Source of the DNA: Pomphorhynchus laevis
Taxonomy: Eukaryota > Acanthocephala > Palaeacanthocephala > Echinorhynchida > Pomphorhynchidae
DNA: 64,000 nucleotides
Reading direction: 5' to 3'
Assembly (NCBI GenBank): GCA_012934845.2
Contig: WNNJ02001985.1
Span: forward strand, 55,356-119,355
Positions 54,191-64,000 of the stretch are shown here, piece after piece. Below the pieces are notes generated by a model, which made no database searches, was not told where the DNA came from, and worked only from the letters and a program-made list of their open reading frames with translations. Within the stretch, counting starts at the first letter, position 1. Each line of letters begins with the position of its first letter. The translations under genes and the position numbers were made by a program.

Positions 54191-55064
54191 TCCTTGATGT
54201 GAATAATAATAAATAATAATGTATGAATAATAATATGTGATATTTTTAATTATATTATTTATATGAACAATTCATATTTTTAAAATTTTTATATTTTAGA
54301 TACTTATATACTTTATATACGTTCGACTATTATTTGTTGGACTGCTGTTTTTCTTGAATCGACGCAACAAGCAATCCCAAATTGAGGAAATTCCCAATAA
54401 TCGTATCACAACCTTTTTAAAAAATGATAAATTTTTTATTTGCACATGTAATGGGTTTATCTTCATTGAAAACACAAGTGCGTTAAAAACACGATTTGAT
54501 CATATATGCTAGTATCTATTTGGTAAAAGTAGTAAAAAATGAAAATTCGCATTTTTAGTAAAACAAATTATTCACGACTAAGTCGGTTATTTTTTAAGTA
54601 ACAAGATTGACAGGTAACACATAATAGAGCAACTTGTGTGGCCATGTAAGTTGTTATGCGGACCTTTATTACGTAAGCTTGTGCATCAATACAACTTTAT
54701 TACGAAAAAGTAAACGTTTCGTTAGCAAGTTTATTTTGAAATGTTTTTTTACTTATTTTTTTTTGCTAAAATATGTCAATCTTGTTTATATACATCATCT
54801 ACCGCGTTTTGTTCAGCACTTTGAACATTCGAGGTGCTGCGGATTCTTCAGAAGGTGATCGTAAACATTCGCAAACATCTATGTAAGTGTTTGACGCTAA
54901 TTACATGATATACGGCCTAGATTCAGTCAAGATCACTTGCACACTATGTATAAACACGATGTATCATGTCAATTCCACAATACATCAATTGCATGATGAT
55001 GCATCGTTTCACTTTCCGTCGTTCAAAATGATTACAATACTTTTCTTGACTATAACAATACTTT
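54191..55064. other. No gene seen
   Basis: AT-rich DNA without a recognisable exon or element. The reading frames present are short and of low complexity. Confidence 0.45.
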
Positions 55065-55235
55065 TCTAATAAGTAAGTAAGGGTTTTATTAATAACTATA
55101 TAACTGATAAAAACTTAAGAAACAAAAACATGCAAAAGACAACTTAAAATAGAAACTGTTCACGACGTGTATTTTGAAATCTTCAACTTATATTCACGGC
55201 CTCAGGTCCAGAGGGATCTGAGCCCCTCGGACGCA

Positions 55236-57652
55236 TCAGCGCGCCGCCCTCTGACTAAACCATTCGGGGTCTCTCACACACCTAAGAGTCCAGTCAAGGC
55301 GGACTATGGTTGGTAATCTCGAGATGAGGAGCTTGAGAAACCTTAGTCTTTGTTCTGGGGGACGTCCTCGTGAGAAAAAGACTAATCCCGAGATAGCCCA
55401 AGTACCCCAGAGGCGCACTTGGGTTATCCCATTCAATGACAGATGCTGGGCCCGTTTCAGAGCCCACCTAGCTTTCTTCAGGATACGTTTAAGTCTATCC
55501 AGGTCAGCTTTCGCCGACCAATTCACCGTAACGGTGAACCCCAGATATTTTACTCGACTCGTGAAGATGGGGAGTGGTTGATGCTGCAAAATGGAGGAGA
55601 GTGTAGAGAGTGCTAGTCTCTTAAGTTTCTTTTTGGTGGCAGGAACGCCATTAAAGACAACCACCTGTGATTTAGAGGAGTTTAAAATAAGATTGGATGG
55701 GGGCAACTGATCTTTTAATCTTAAAAAGAAACGGCTGATGTCAGAGATTACATCTTTGCACCTGCGTCCAGAGAACAAGGCTGTGGTATCATCAGCATAT
55801 ACCACTAGATGTTGATCACGTTTAAAATTCTTGAATAATACAATGGATGCAGCAAGATATAAGATAGGAGAAAGTGGGGATCCTTGAGGTACACCTGTAA
55901 TAGGGTAGAACTGACGCGCATCAGGGTCGTCTTCATAGTAGAACCGCTTGGTGTACAACAATATCTCCACCCTGTTAACAATTCTCGCAGGCAACCCGAG
56001 GGACCTGAGAGAGGAGATAACGAAGGGAATGGAGATCCGGTCAAATGCAGCTGAAAAATCAAGAAAAACAGCCACAGCAAGCTGATGACTATTATCCTGA
56101 CAAAACTGATGCACTTCACCAATTGCTGAATGGACCGAGCGCCCTTTGACAAACCCATGAAAACTCGGTGGGATCAAATTACGCCTACATAAATGAACGC
56201 GGATTCTACGCGCAAGCGCTTTCTCGTAGATGGATATGAGGGCGTTTTGAATCGAGATGGGCCGCAGATCTTTAGGACAAGTGATTAATCTCTTTTTAGG
56301 TAAAAAAACTCGACGGCTGATGTTGATTTCCGCTATGTCAGACGGGGAGGCTAATAGCATTGTGATGGCGACCTCCTTTCTCTGACTGTATGTCAAAAGC
56401 TGACAGACACGAGTGGTGAGTGGCGCGTGGGATTTGGAGGTGCCCGGGAGTGGTCCCCAGGAGTTAAGGATATCTGTAACAGATAAGTCCCTACTCCTGA
56501 AGTCACACCAAGGCGGGATTGGTTGGGGAGAATGAGTGGCTCCATAATTATGTAAGGAAAGTGACTCCTCTAAAACTTTGTCAAGGCATATGCTACCAAT
56601 CCAAACCAAGGCTCTATCCTTCCAGCAAACAAACTTCTCCTTCTTGAATATCTTCCAGAAGGAAGCCTGAGAAGGGTTTTGGTGAGCAATGCTTGCCCTA
56701 TCCCTGCTCAGCTGGAGCCTATATCTAGAGCTCCAATATTCATTCGAGAGGATATGTCTGGCGGAAACAGAGAGATTGGGAAGGTGCAACATTTTAGCTA
56801 GGACCTTGAGCTTTGTTGGAGTAGGATTGTATATTCGACCTTTATAGGTAGTCGAAAGGATCGCGGTAGCTTGCGATGAGAGGTAGGAATTAAATTCGGT
56901 CAAACTCTCAATTCCAATTCTGGGGAAGAGTTGGATAGCTGCCTGAAAGAAGGCCACTCTAATAGGATCAAAGTGAAACCTTCTTCTAAGCAACGTATCG
57001 TCCTCTAGCCGCCAGCGAATTAGGTCATGAGAGGTGTCTGTTGTTGACGCGACTGCTCGGTGCAAATGGGTTTCAACAACCACATCTTATGTAGCAGTAA
57101 TATGTCGAGGAGAGAATTTGTTGTAGAGCAATGAAAGGTTGGGGAAGGTGGTTTATGAATAAGATAGTCGATCCTTGCTCTGCGGAGTGCTGCATTAATC
57201 CAACGACCAGTTCTGTCGTTGAAGTCACCAAGTAACATGTCATAACCGCTCCCCAATATTTGATCCAGGAGGTCACGGTTCTTGTGAATTTCTCCTGACC
57301 GAATATAGACATTGGCTATGCCTATACGCTTACCGTTCTTACAAAGTGATATAGCTAAACAAGATAGGGCTGGACAAGAGTAGTTTAATAGAAGGGATGA
57401 TCTTAAGGAGCTTTTTACTAGGGTTAAAAGACCTTGTGATGAAGAGGAGTGAGGGGGGGTTATGTAAGGAGTAAAGTGGGTGTATATGTGCTTAGGGATA
57501 AATCGAGTAATATCCTGGGGGAGACGGATAGACCGCGTCTCCTAAAGGACTATAACATCTGCATCTCTAGCTGATAGAAGGCTAAGGGCGGAAGCACCTC
57601 CCGAATTCCACTGAAGGATATTCAGTGAAAAAGGTCCTTGATTACTTCCCAT
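55236..57652 (-). pseudogene. Jockey/I-group LINE ORF2 (endonuclease and reverse transcriptase), two breaks
   Basis: ATG 57652 (MGSNQGPFSLNILQWNSGGA). EN motifs are SLLSARDADVIVL, a TAG where CAG is expected (about 57542), IGIANVYIRSGEIHK and MLLGDFNDRTGRW. A one-base shift near 57080 precedes the RT half, which is open for 615 residues. RT motifs are DLRPISIQNALISIYEKALA, FHGFVKGRSVHSAIGEVHQF, VAVFLDFSAAFDRIS (motif A), TGVPQGSPLSPILYLAAS and LVVYADDTTALFSG. It ends soon after the thumb region with no RNase H, which favours Jockey over I. Confidence 0.85.
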
Positions 57653-57686
57653 TGCGTAAGTGTTACCGAAGTGGGACGCCCTCCAC

Positions 57687-58892
57687 CTAGTCGCAACTAG
57701 AGGCGGAAAAGTCGCCTTTACCGCTTCCCGTCACGACAAATGGAGTCGCTTGCCCACGGGCGATATCTTCATTTCCCTCGTTAGCCATAGCCCAGATCGA
57801 ATCCTTCCGAGCAAGCTTCAGAGCGGCTATGCTTAGCGCTGACCCGTTTCGTTTCTTAGATTTTGGTGGCTTCTTAATATTGTTGGTCTTCCCAGAAGGA
57901 GGAGAACGGAAGGATTCCGCTAATTGACCCACCAATTTTTGGACCAATTTTTCAAGTTGAATCATTGATGCCTGATGCTGCATTTCAATAAGTTTAAGAA
58001 TTTCTGTGTCCGGCATCCTGTCGTCATTCTTGTTAGACGAGACAGCTTCCACGAAGCTAGTCGGTTTTGCTGTTACACCCCTGTGTCTCTTTTGGTACGC
58101 CTTAAAGATTTTACATTTTTTTGACCATGCGGGGTGCTCACCACCGCAGTTTGCGCAAAATGGCTTACTTTCGCACTTCTCAGGATGTATAGCAGTTGTA
58201 CCACACACGCCGCACTTATGTGGTAAAGAACATCCAGTGGACCAATGCCCCCACTGATGACAATTGTTGCAGTGAGGGTACGTTAGTGAGTCGGTTTCGA
58301 TTATTGAAAATCTCAAATTATACCCCATAAAAGGATTGCATGTTGAAATCGATAGTTTTAGAGCTTCATCAACCGGGGCATTGCAGAACGCCACGGGAAT
58401 GGGGAAGCCTTTAATCCCTTTTATAAAGCGCACGTTAGAGATTTTGTAATCAGTTTCTAGGGCTGATATATCTTCTTCTGAAATGTATGTGGGCATATTA
58501 TTTATCTTTATTGTTGCCAGGATTGGTTTGGAAGCAATTATACCTTGTTTCGAATTCTCTTTTTTAAAGTAGTCGACGTACGACATTGCGAGATCAGGAG
58601 TGCAGAATGAGATTTTAATCTCAGATTCATAATATTTAATCGCATTGAACAATATCCTTTTTTTAAATCGATGAGCAAAGCCTCTTATAAAAACATTGAA
58701 CATGTTCTGCCTTTCCAGAGGCACCAAAAGTCTGATAATCACCAGGTTGGATAATTTTGGTACCGGGGGAAGTTCACCCTCCGGAATATATTCAAGAGAA
58801 CCTAAATCTCCACTTACCTCGTTTATTGCATTGGCAGGAAAATTAGTTTTCATTGAGTTCTTTGAACGCTCCGACATGCTAAATTTACTCAT
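57687..58892 (-). CDS. Jockey/I-group LINE ORF1 protein (Gag-like, CCHC knuckles), intact
   Basis: 401 residues. An RRM-like region comes first (KLSNLVIIRLLVPLERQNMF, KISFCTPDLAMSYVDYF, TIKINNMPTYISEEDI, FSIIETDSLTYPHC). Three zinc knuckles follow: C-x2-C-x4-H-x4-C in CNNCHQWGHWSTGC, then CGVCGTTAIHPEKC and CANCGGEHPAWSKKC. A basic stretch (KKPPKSKKRNG) lies in the tail. The protein would coat element RNA. ORF2 starts 34 bases downstream of its stop. Confidence 0.85.
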   Translation of the reverse strand: MSKFSMSERSKNSMKTNFPANAINEVSGDLGSLEYIPEGELPPVPKLSNLVIIRLLVPLERQNMFNVFIRGFAHRFKKRILFNAIKYYESEIKISFCTPDLAMSYVDYFKKENSKQGIIASKPILATIKINNMPTYISEEDISALETDYKISNVRFIKGIKGFPIPVAFCNAPVDEALKLSISTCNPFMGYNLRFSIIETDSLTYPHCNNCHQWGHWSTGCSLPHKCGVCGTTAIHPEKCESKPFCANCGGEHPAWSKKCKIFKAYQKRHRGVTAKPTSFVEAVSSNKNDDRMPDTEILKLIEMQHQASMIQLEKLVQKLVGQLAESFRSPPSGKTNNIKKPPKSKKRNGSALSIAALKLARKDSIWAMANEGNEDIARGQATPFVVTGSGKGDFSASSCD

Positions 58893-58968
58893 TTTTCACT
58901 TTCACTTTTTTAATGATTAATTTACTAATGATTACAATGCTTCTGAGGTAGGCAAGCAAACTTAGGGG

Positions 58969-60110
58969 ATGCCGATAAAAACAGGAAATTCGAGTGTTCA
59001 AGTGGAATGTTCAATTAGCGGTTGTCAAATTAGGACATCGGTAACACAAATTTGTGATTTAGGTGATGATACTGGTGACGGACCACCATTATATTGCGGG
59101 TTTTGTGCGGCGAAGCAAATCAATGTGTTGGTTGAACGCTTAAAGCAATTGGAAAATGCATTGCAGTGTGACGGATTTCCTCAAGTTCCAAATAGATCTA
59201 TCCCAGTAAACGCAGCTTCTACCGTATGCGTATCAGCTGAATGCAACCTACACAAATGTGCTACCTTGGCTAACATCCCCAGATCACACTCTGGTAGTAA
59301 TAAAAACCGGGTGGATTACGACGAACCGAACGTATCTGTTGTCCTCTCCGAAATGGCTCACAACTCGCAGCAACACCATTCGGATTCGACCTACTCGATG
59401 TCAAACACTACTGTTCCGCTACAACAACATTTGATAACATCATATCAGACAGCTAGCATGCATGCACCTAGCGCTCGTGAATCCTACAAATTAAACCAAA
59501 ACGAGGATCGTTCTGCAAAGAATTTGAATCAAATAATCGATTAATAGATTTTACAGAGCAACATACAGAGCAGACTAATCAATCCGATCCTCGCTATGTT
59601 AATCAGGGAAATGTTATGCAGAAAGTGATGGCTGATCAGTCTTTGAAATATGGAGGCAGGCATAAATGTATTATAATCAGTAATGTCAGGGAATCTTTAG
59701 CACTTAATAACCAATGCAGACTTGATGATGACCTGGCGCATGTTTGTTTAATTCTATCTGTTGTTCTCCGCGATTGTCAACATACATGTCTGAATGATTT
59801 ACAAATTCGCGTGGCATTCAGATTAGGCCGATTACTTAAGGATAATGATCGTCCTGGGTTGCTTAAGGTCATTCTGAATTCGACTGATACTGTCGACATC
59901 ATTTTTCGACATTTTTTCATTTAAAAGGTTCTGGTATTCGCATTTTGAAAGATTTGAACCGGGATGCTTGTATTCATTTATCTGCCGCTAAGACAGAGTT
60001 ATCAAAAAGATTGCCTGCAGGTGAACACGGTTTAATGATTAAAAATTTTCAAGTTGTGCGAAGGCGTTTGTACATTTGTAAGCTAGGACTACATGCCTAC
60101 CTCAAACAGG
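58969..60110 (+). pseudogene. CR1-type LINE copy 3, ORF1 (frameshifted)
   Basis: The N-terminal finger is VECSISGCQIRTSV...PLYCGFCAA (C-x4-C, C-x2-C), and a Ser/Asn-rich middle is open to 59544. After frame changes the C-terminal domain reads KCIIISNVRESLALNNQCRL, VAFRLGRLLKDNDRPGLLKV, ILKDLNRDACIHLSAAKTEL and MIKNFQVVRRR. A short duplication (CTCCGTGATGTAGTGATGATCTCCGTGATG) lies just downstream (60115-60145). ORF1 begins only 76 bp from the oppositely directed ORF1 of the Jockey/I LINE. Confidence 0.75.
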
Positions 60111-60229
60111 ATGATCTCCGTGATGTAGTGATGATCTCCGTGATGCATCCGTGTTCTTCTAGTCAGATACTAATGGTTCTTTCACATACGCTAATAATGT
60201 TGTAACGGACAGCGTTTCCAAACAAACGT

Positions 60230-62930
60230 CCCCTTATAATGGCCTTCACTGAATCCTGGTTAAAACCTCAAATATCTTCCAATGAAATTGCGATGAACGA
60301 TTGTCTTATTTAGAAGTGATAGAACTACTCGCTTAGGTGGAGGTGTTTTACTATATTTACGAGATGATCTACACTTCCGGCTTATAGTAATTATTGAGGA
60401 TTTCGACGAATTGAATGAGTTGCTATGGGTGAAAATATATGCCCCTTTCTCACTAAACATCGTTGTTGTATACCGCAGTCCTTGTTCATCTACAAACTTC
60501 ATTATAAATGTTTTCGATCGTCTAAGTTTAACCTCTAATATTTTGATTCTTGACGATTTCAATATGCCGACTGTAAACTGGGTTACATACACATGCATCG
60601 CTGGTACTGATCCGGGCTCATTTGCTTTGCTTGATACAATGAATGAACTTTGTTTATCTCAACACGTCAGTGAATTCACTCGACTTGGTTCTTCTTCGAA
60701 CTCGCTTCTTGATTTAGTTATGACAACGTCAGAAGCGTTTGTTGAGTCTATTGAACATTTGCATCCCATTAGTCTCTCTAATCACGTAATTCTGTTGATA
60801 AATATTAACACTGATTGCCCTCTGAGTAAATCTTCAATTAGGCGGATAAATCATTTCAGAACTGGCATAGATAGTGCCAGGAAATGTTTAGTACGGTGTT
60901 CCTGGCCGGACGCATTCACTGTTGGAGTGCAACAGGCCTGGATATATTTCAGGAACACGCTTTGTGACATTCTAAATAAATTATCTCCTACATCTTGCTT
61001 TAGGAAAACTAACCACTGTCCTGTATGGTTTGGCTATGATGTTAAGAAAGCGATATCTGCACATCAAAAGATGGTCAAATCTTATAAAGCCAGATATGCA
61101 AGTTTTGACGATTATAGACGTATCCGCAATAAAGCATTATGGTACAAAAGACGTAGCACGACAAGTTTCGAAAAAGCTATCACTGATAATTATTGTTCAA
61201 ATCCACGAGAATTCTTTAATTAAATTACTAAATGTCAAAACAGTTTTCAAAAAACTTTCTCGATCAAAAATCGTGACGGTTTGTCTTTGTCTAATGAGCG
61301 AGAAATAGCAAACGAATTTGCAAGATCATCGAATGACCTGCCTAGTATTTGCATCATAGAGTCTAGGTCTTTTCCTAGTTCGCTAAGTGCTCTATTAATT
61401 CTTCATGATCTAATGTGTTTAAAAAAGTTGGCATGTTCTGGTCATGATAATTGACCGTCCATATTTCTACGTCATATTGCTGATATCCTCTACATTCCAC
61501 TCCACAATATATTCTTGGCCTTCGCCACACTGGGACACTTGATGACTGGAAAGGCTCGATAATTACTCCAGTATTCAAAAATAAGGATCGCACAGATCCT
61601 AAAAACTATAGGCTGATAAGCCTTACGTGTGTTGTCGAATATTTGAACGGCTGCTCCTTATGCACTTAATTGCACACCTTGAAGCTGAGAATATACTTTC
61701 CAATGCTCAACACGGCTTTCGCAAGGGTCACTCCACAACTACTAATTTAATGGTATCTCACGACCATTGGATGCACTGTCTGGATTTATGTACTCCTGTC
61801 GATGTCATTTTCTTTGATTTTTCAAAGGCTTTTGACACTATAATACACGCTCATTTGATCAAAAAACTTATCAATATTGGATTGGACTGGCATAGTATAT
61901 GGTGGGTCAAGGAGTATCTTTCTAACAGATACTGTTATATTAGGGTAAATTCCACTTTGTCTAATCGTTTTCCTTTGAATTGTGGCGTCTCTCAAGGATC
62001 TGTAATAGGGCACAAACTGTTTAGCATATACATCAATGATCTGCTTCCACACGTAAAATCTCGATGCTTGCTTTACGCCGATGACCTAAAGATTTGGCGT
62101 CCAGTTGAGTCAAATAAAGATGCTCAATTACTCCAAGCTAATATTGATTATGTATATTCATAGTCGGTTTCCAATGGTCTCCAGTTCAATAGTAAAAAAA
62201 TTGCTTCCATGTGTATCTCTCGATCGAAACATTATCAACACAAAGTTTACCACCTTGATTGCGTAACTATATCGATAACTGACTTATATAAGGATCTTGG
62301 TGTTTGGATAATACAAGATTTAAGCACTCACATGCATACCGACTTCGTGTGCGCGCAGGTCAGACAAGTCGTTGGTCTTCTCCGCCGGTCGATTTTAAAC
62401 GTTGATATTTCTTGTTTTAAGACTATTTCTAACGCTTTGATTCTAAGTATACTTTTATATGCTTACCATGATGTTACCCTATTACTAAGGAAGAATGTAA
62501 TCGCCTAGAAAATGTTTATCGCTCCGTCACGAGATTAGTACGTCCTTCAGACATTTGGAATATATGGATAGACTTAGGTATCTAAAAATACATAGTCTTA
62601 GTTTCATGCGAATTCGTGTTGATATGTTCCTCGTATGGCATGTTTTACATACTAAGGATCATCCATTGCGTCACTTGTTGAGATTGCGAGATCAGCCCTC
62701 ACTACGCTGATAATCCTTAATGTTTGGAACACCACGCCTATGCCACATCCATATCCCACTTTTGCACATAGAGTTGTATCGGTACGGAATCAACTTTCCG
62801 ATACGACTGTTAACTCTCGTAATATTAATGTGTTCAAGCTGAAGTCGGGTAAAAATTTAGCCAAGATAATCGATTGCGATCTGTGAAGTTTTACTTTGAT
62901 TTTCTGTGATGCAACTTGTAAATAATCTTT
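60230..62930 (+). pseudogene. CR1-type LINE copy 3, ORF2 (endonuclease and reverse transcriptase)
   Basis: EN motifs are MAFTESWLKPQ, NILILDDFNMPTVNWVTYTC, GSSSNSLLDLVMT and HPISLSNHVILLI. In the last, SNH replaces SDH, so a catalytic Asp is lost. RT motifs are AQHGFRKGHSTTTNLMVS, VIFFDFSKAFDTIIH (motif A), CGVSQGSVIGHKLFSIYIN and LLYADDLKIWR. The thumb (LYKDLGVWIIQDLSTH) and C-terminal blocks follow in other frames. Frame breaks lie near 60310, 61220, 61440, 61625, 62160 and 62500. Tail sequence fades near 62930. Confidence 0.8.
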
Positions 62931-63719
62931 GACTCACTGTGTTGTCTATAATAATAACGGTGAACTAAGCTGTTTAGGACATAGCATAACGGGATGTAGC
63001 TTGCCGGACGAAAATGAATGAATATAACCCAATTGCGATCCATAATCATGGGATAAGACTTAAGACAGTTTTTGATAGTGATTACATCTCTTTTTATTAT
63101 TGGCACCGTACTTAATTATTATTGACACTTTACTTCATATAGCTTAATTTAAAGGTATTTATTGAACTACCAGCGTAAAAAATTAGAATGTAAACCTATA
63201 GGGAACCACATAAAAAAATATTTAATCAAACAAACTCAAGAAGTTCCATTGACTTTTTTATCCATGTCACATATTTATGTTGTATCCCTCCATTCGAAAC
63301 TCGTAATTTTCATTGCGTCTGTAGTATTGTGCCGATTAAGACTGCAAAGAGGCAGATTGTCAAAGAGTTCCTTTGACAAAATGCCTCTCTTAAAATAGTC
63401 ACTTATAAAAAATAAGTTTTATTATTATTGATCCTTCAATATATAAATTTTTATCTTGAAGAAGTTGAATTGATAAAAAAGAACAAGGCAGAGGTGGATC
63501 TGGTAAATAAGTAAGAAAACAGCGAGGTGCATTTTAAAGATATGCTGTATATCTTAAAGGTGTCAAAATGTCCTTATTCATAAGGCTTTATAATAATAAT
63601 GAAGAGTGGTCCCGCTTCATCATCGGGTGCCCCTACGTCTTTCGACAACGCGATCTTGTGGCTTTGACGTGTGCTTACAGAGAAGTCAATAGAGAGTGCA
63701 TGTCAATAGAGAGTGCATG
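62931..63719. other. No gene seen
   Basis: Unassigned AT-rich sequence. A small direct repeat (TCAATAGAGAGTGCATG twice, 63687-63720) precedes the AT tract. Confidence 0.4.
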
Positions 63720-63852
63720 TATATTATATATATTATATATATATATATTATATATAATATATTATATTATAATATAATATAAATATTATATTAATATTAT
63801 AATATTAATATTATATTAATCTTATATTTATATTAAATAAATATAAATATAT
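63720..63852. repeat. AT-rich microsatellite with ATATTA units
   Basis: Irregular TATATTATA / AATATTA repeats immediately upstream of the reverse transcriptase start at the right edge. Penelope-like insertions often lie in or next to such tracts. Confidence 0.85.
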
Positions 63853-63858
63853 GGATAA

Positions 63859-64000
63859 ATTGAATTAATAGAATCCTTAAATATTTTGATAAATCAAAAT
63901 TATTTAAAAGTAGGGACATCTATATTTAGACGAGAAAAAGGTGTTCCAATGGGTGGTAATAGTAGCCCAATTATAGCTGACTTGTTTTTAAGCTTTATAG
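63859..64000 (+). mobile_element. Penelope-like reverse transcriptase fragment, running off the right edge
   Basis: An open frame reads ESLNILINQNYLKVGTSIFR then KGVPMGGNSSPIIADLFLSF. The second stretch is RT motif 4/B in the form GxPMGxxxSPxxADLFL, usual for Penelope-like and related telomerase-like reverse transcriptases and unlike the QGxxLGP form of the LINEs here. The catalytic box would lie beyond 64000. The upstream stop at the microsatellite suggests a 5'-truncated copy, though the element may continue intact outside the window. Confidence 0.55.

Larger units (their letters stand above)
55065..58950 (-). mobile_element. Jockey/I-group LINE, near-complete
   Basis: The minus-strand element has an intact ORF1 and an ORF2 with two breaks. 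Its 3' end has a short TTAC repeat (CTTACTTACTTA at 55069-55080). The 5' end lies in the ~76 bp between its ORF1 start and that of CR1 copy 3. The broken ORF1 at 480-1650 belongs to the same group but is clearly divergent. Confidence 0.8.

Noticed and set aside
55306-55581. Plus-strand frame opposite the Jockey/I ORF2
   Set aside because: Shadow of the real minus-strand frame.

Overview
The window is AT-rich, intron-bearing animal DNA dominated by retroelements. One host gene is recognisable: a five-exon BAX/BAK-type cell-death gene on the minus strand (15025-22933). Its protein shows BH3, BH1, BH2 and a C-terminal anchor in order, so the organism is a metazoan. The mix of CR1 and L2-like LINEs, a Jockey/I-group LINE, RLE-type (R2/NeSL-like) elements, Penelope-like fragments and a Gypsy element suggests an invertebrate. 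I cannot name the species from sequence alone.

Layout. 1-5260: wrecked pieces of two RLE-type reverse-transcriptase elements, a Jockey/I ORF1, a Penelope-like fragment and a ~99-bp tandem repeat. 5265-10326: a Gypsy LTR fossil, itself carrying a small insertion with a clear hammerhead ribozyme. 10714-12786: a 364-bp tandem array; every well-kept unit holds all hammerhead parts in an unusual strand order. 12790-14492: inverted Penelope-like ends and long hairpins. 15025-22933: the BAX-like gene, its introns filled with repeats and an old LINE tail. 24640-32400: L2-like LINE B1, CR1 copy 1 and L2-like LINE A1. 33311-42427: a nearly intact RLE-type element with a PHD-like finger, then a full-length CR1 (copy 2) whose insertion point can be read from an unoccupied paralogous site. 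43378-54190: a stack of L2-like copies, including a near-complete family A element inserted into a family B element, plus a MITE. 55065-62930: a Jockey/I LINE and CR1 copy 3 arranged head to head. 63859-64000: the start of a Penelope-like reverse transcriptase running off the right edge.

How it works together. Apart from the BAX-like gene, the coding content belongs to self-copying elements. Each LINE pairs a nucleic-acid-binding ORF1 protein with an endonuclease/reverse transcriptase ORF2. The CR1 and L2-like ORF1 proteins share one architecture: an N-terminal Cys finger ending in CGFC and a conserved C-terminal domain. The two hammerhead-bearing repeats look like animal 'retrozymes', small repeats thought to spread as ribozyme-processed circular RNAs copied by another element's reverse transcriptase. 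Penelope-like fragments, a possible helper, are present in the same window.
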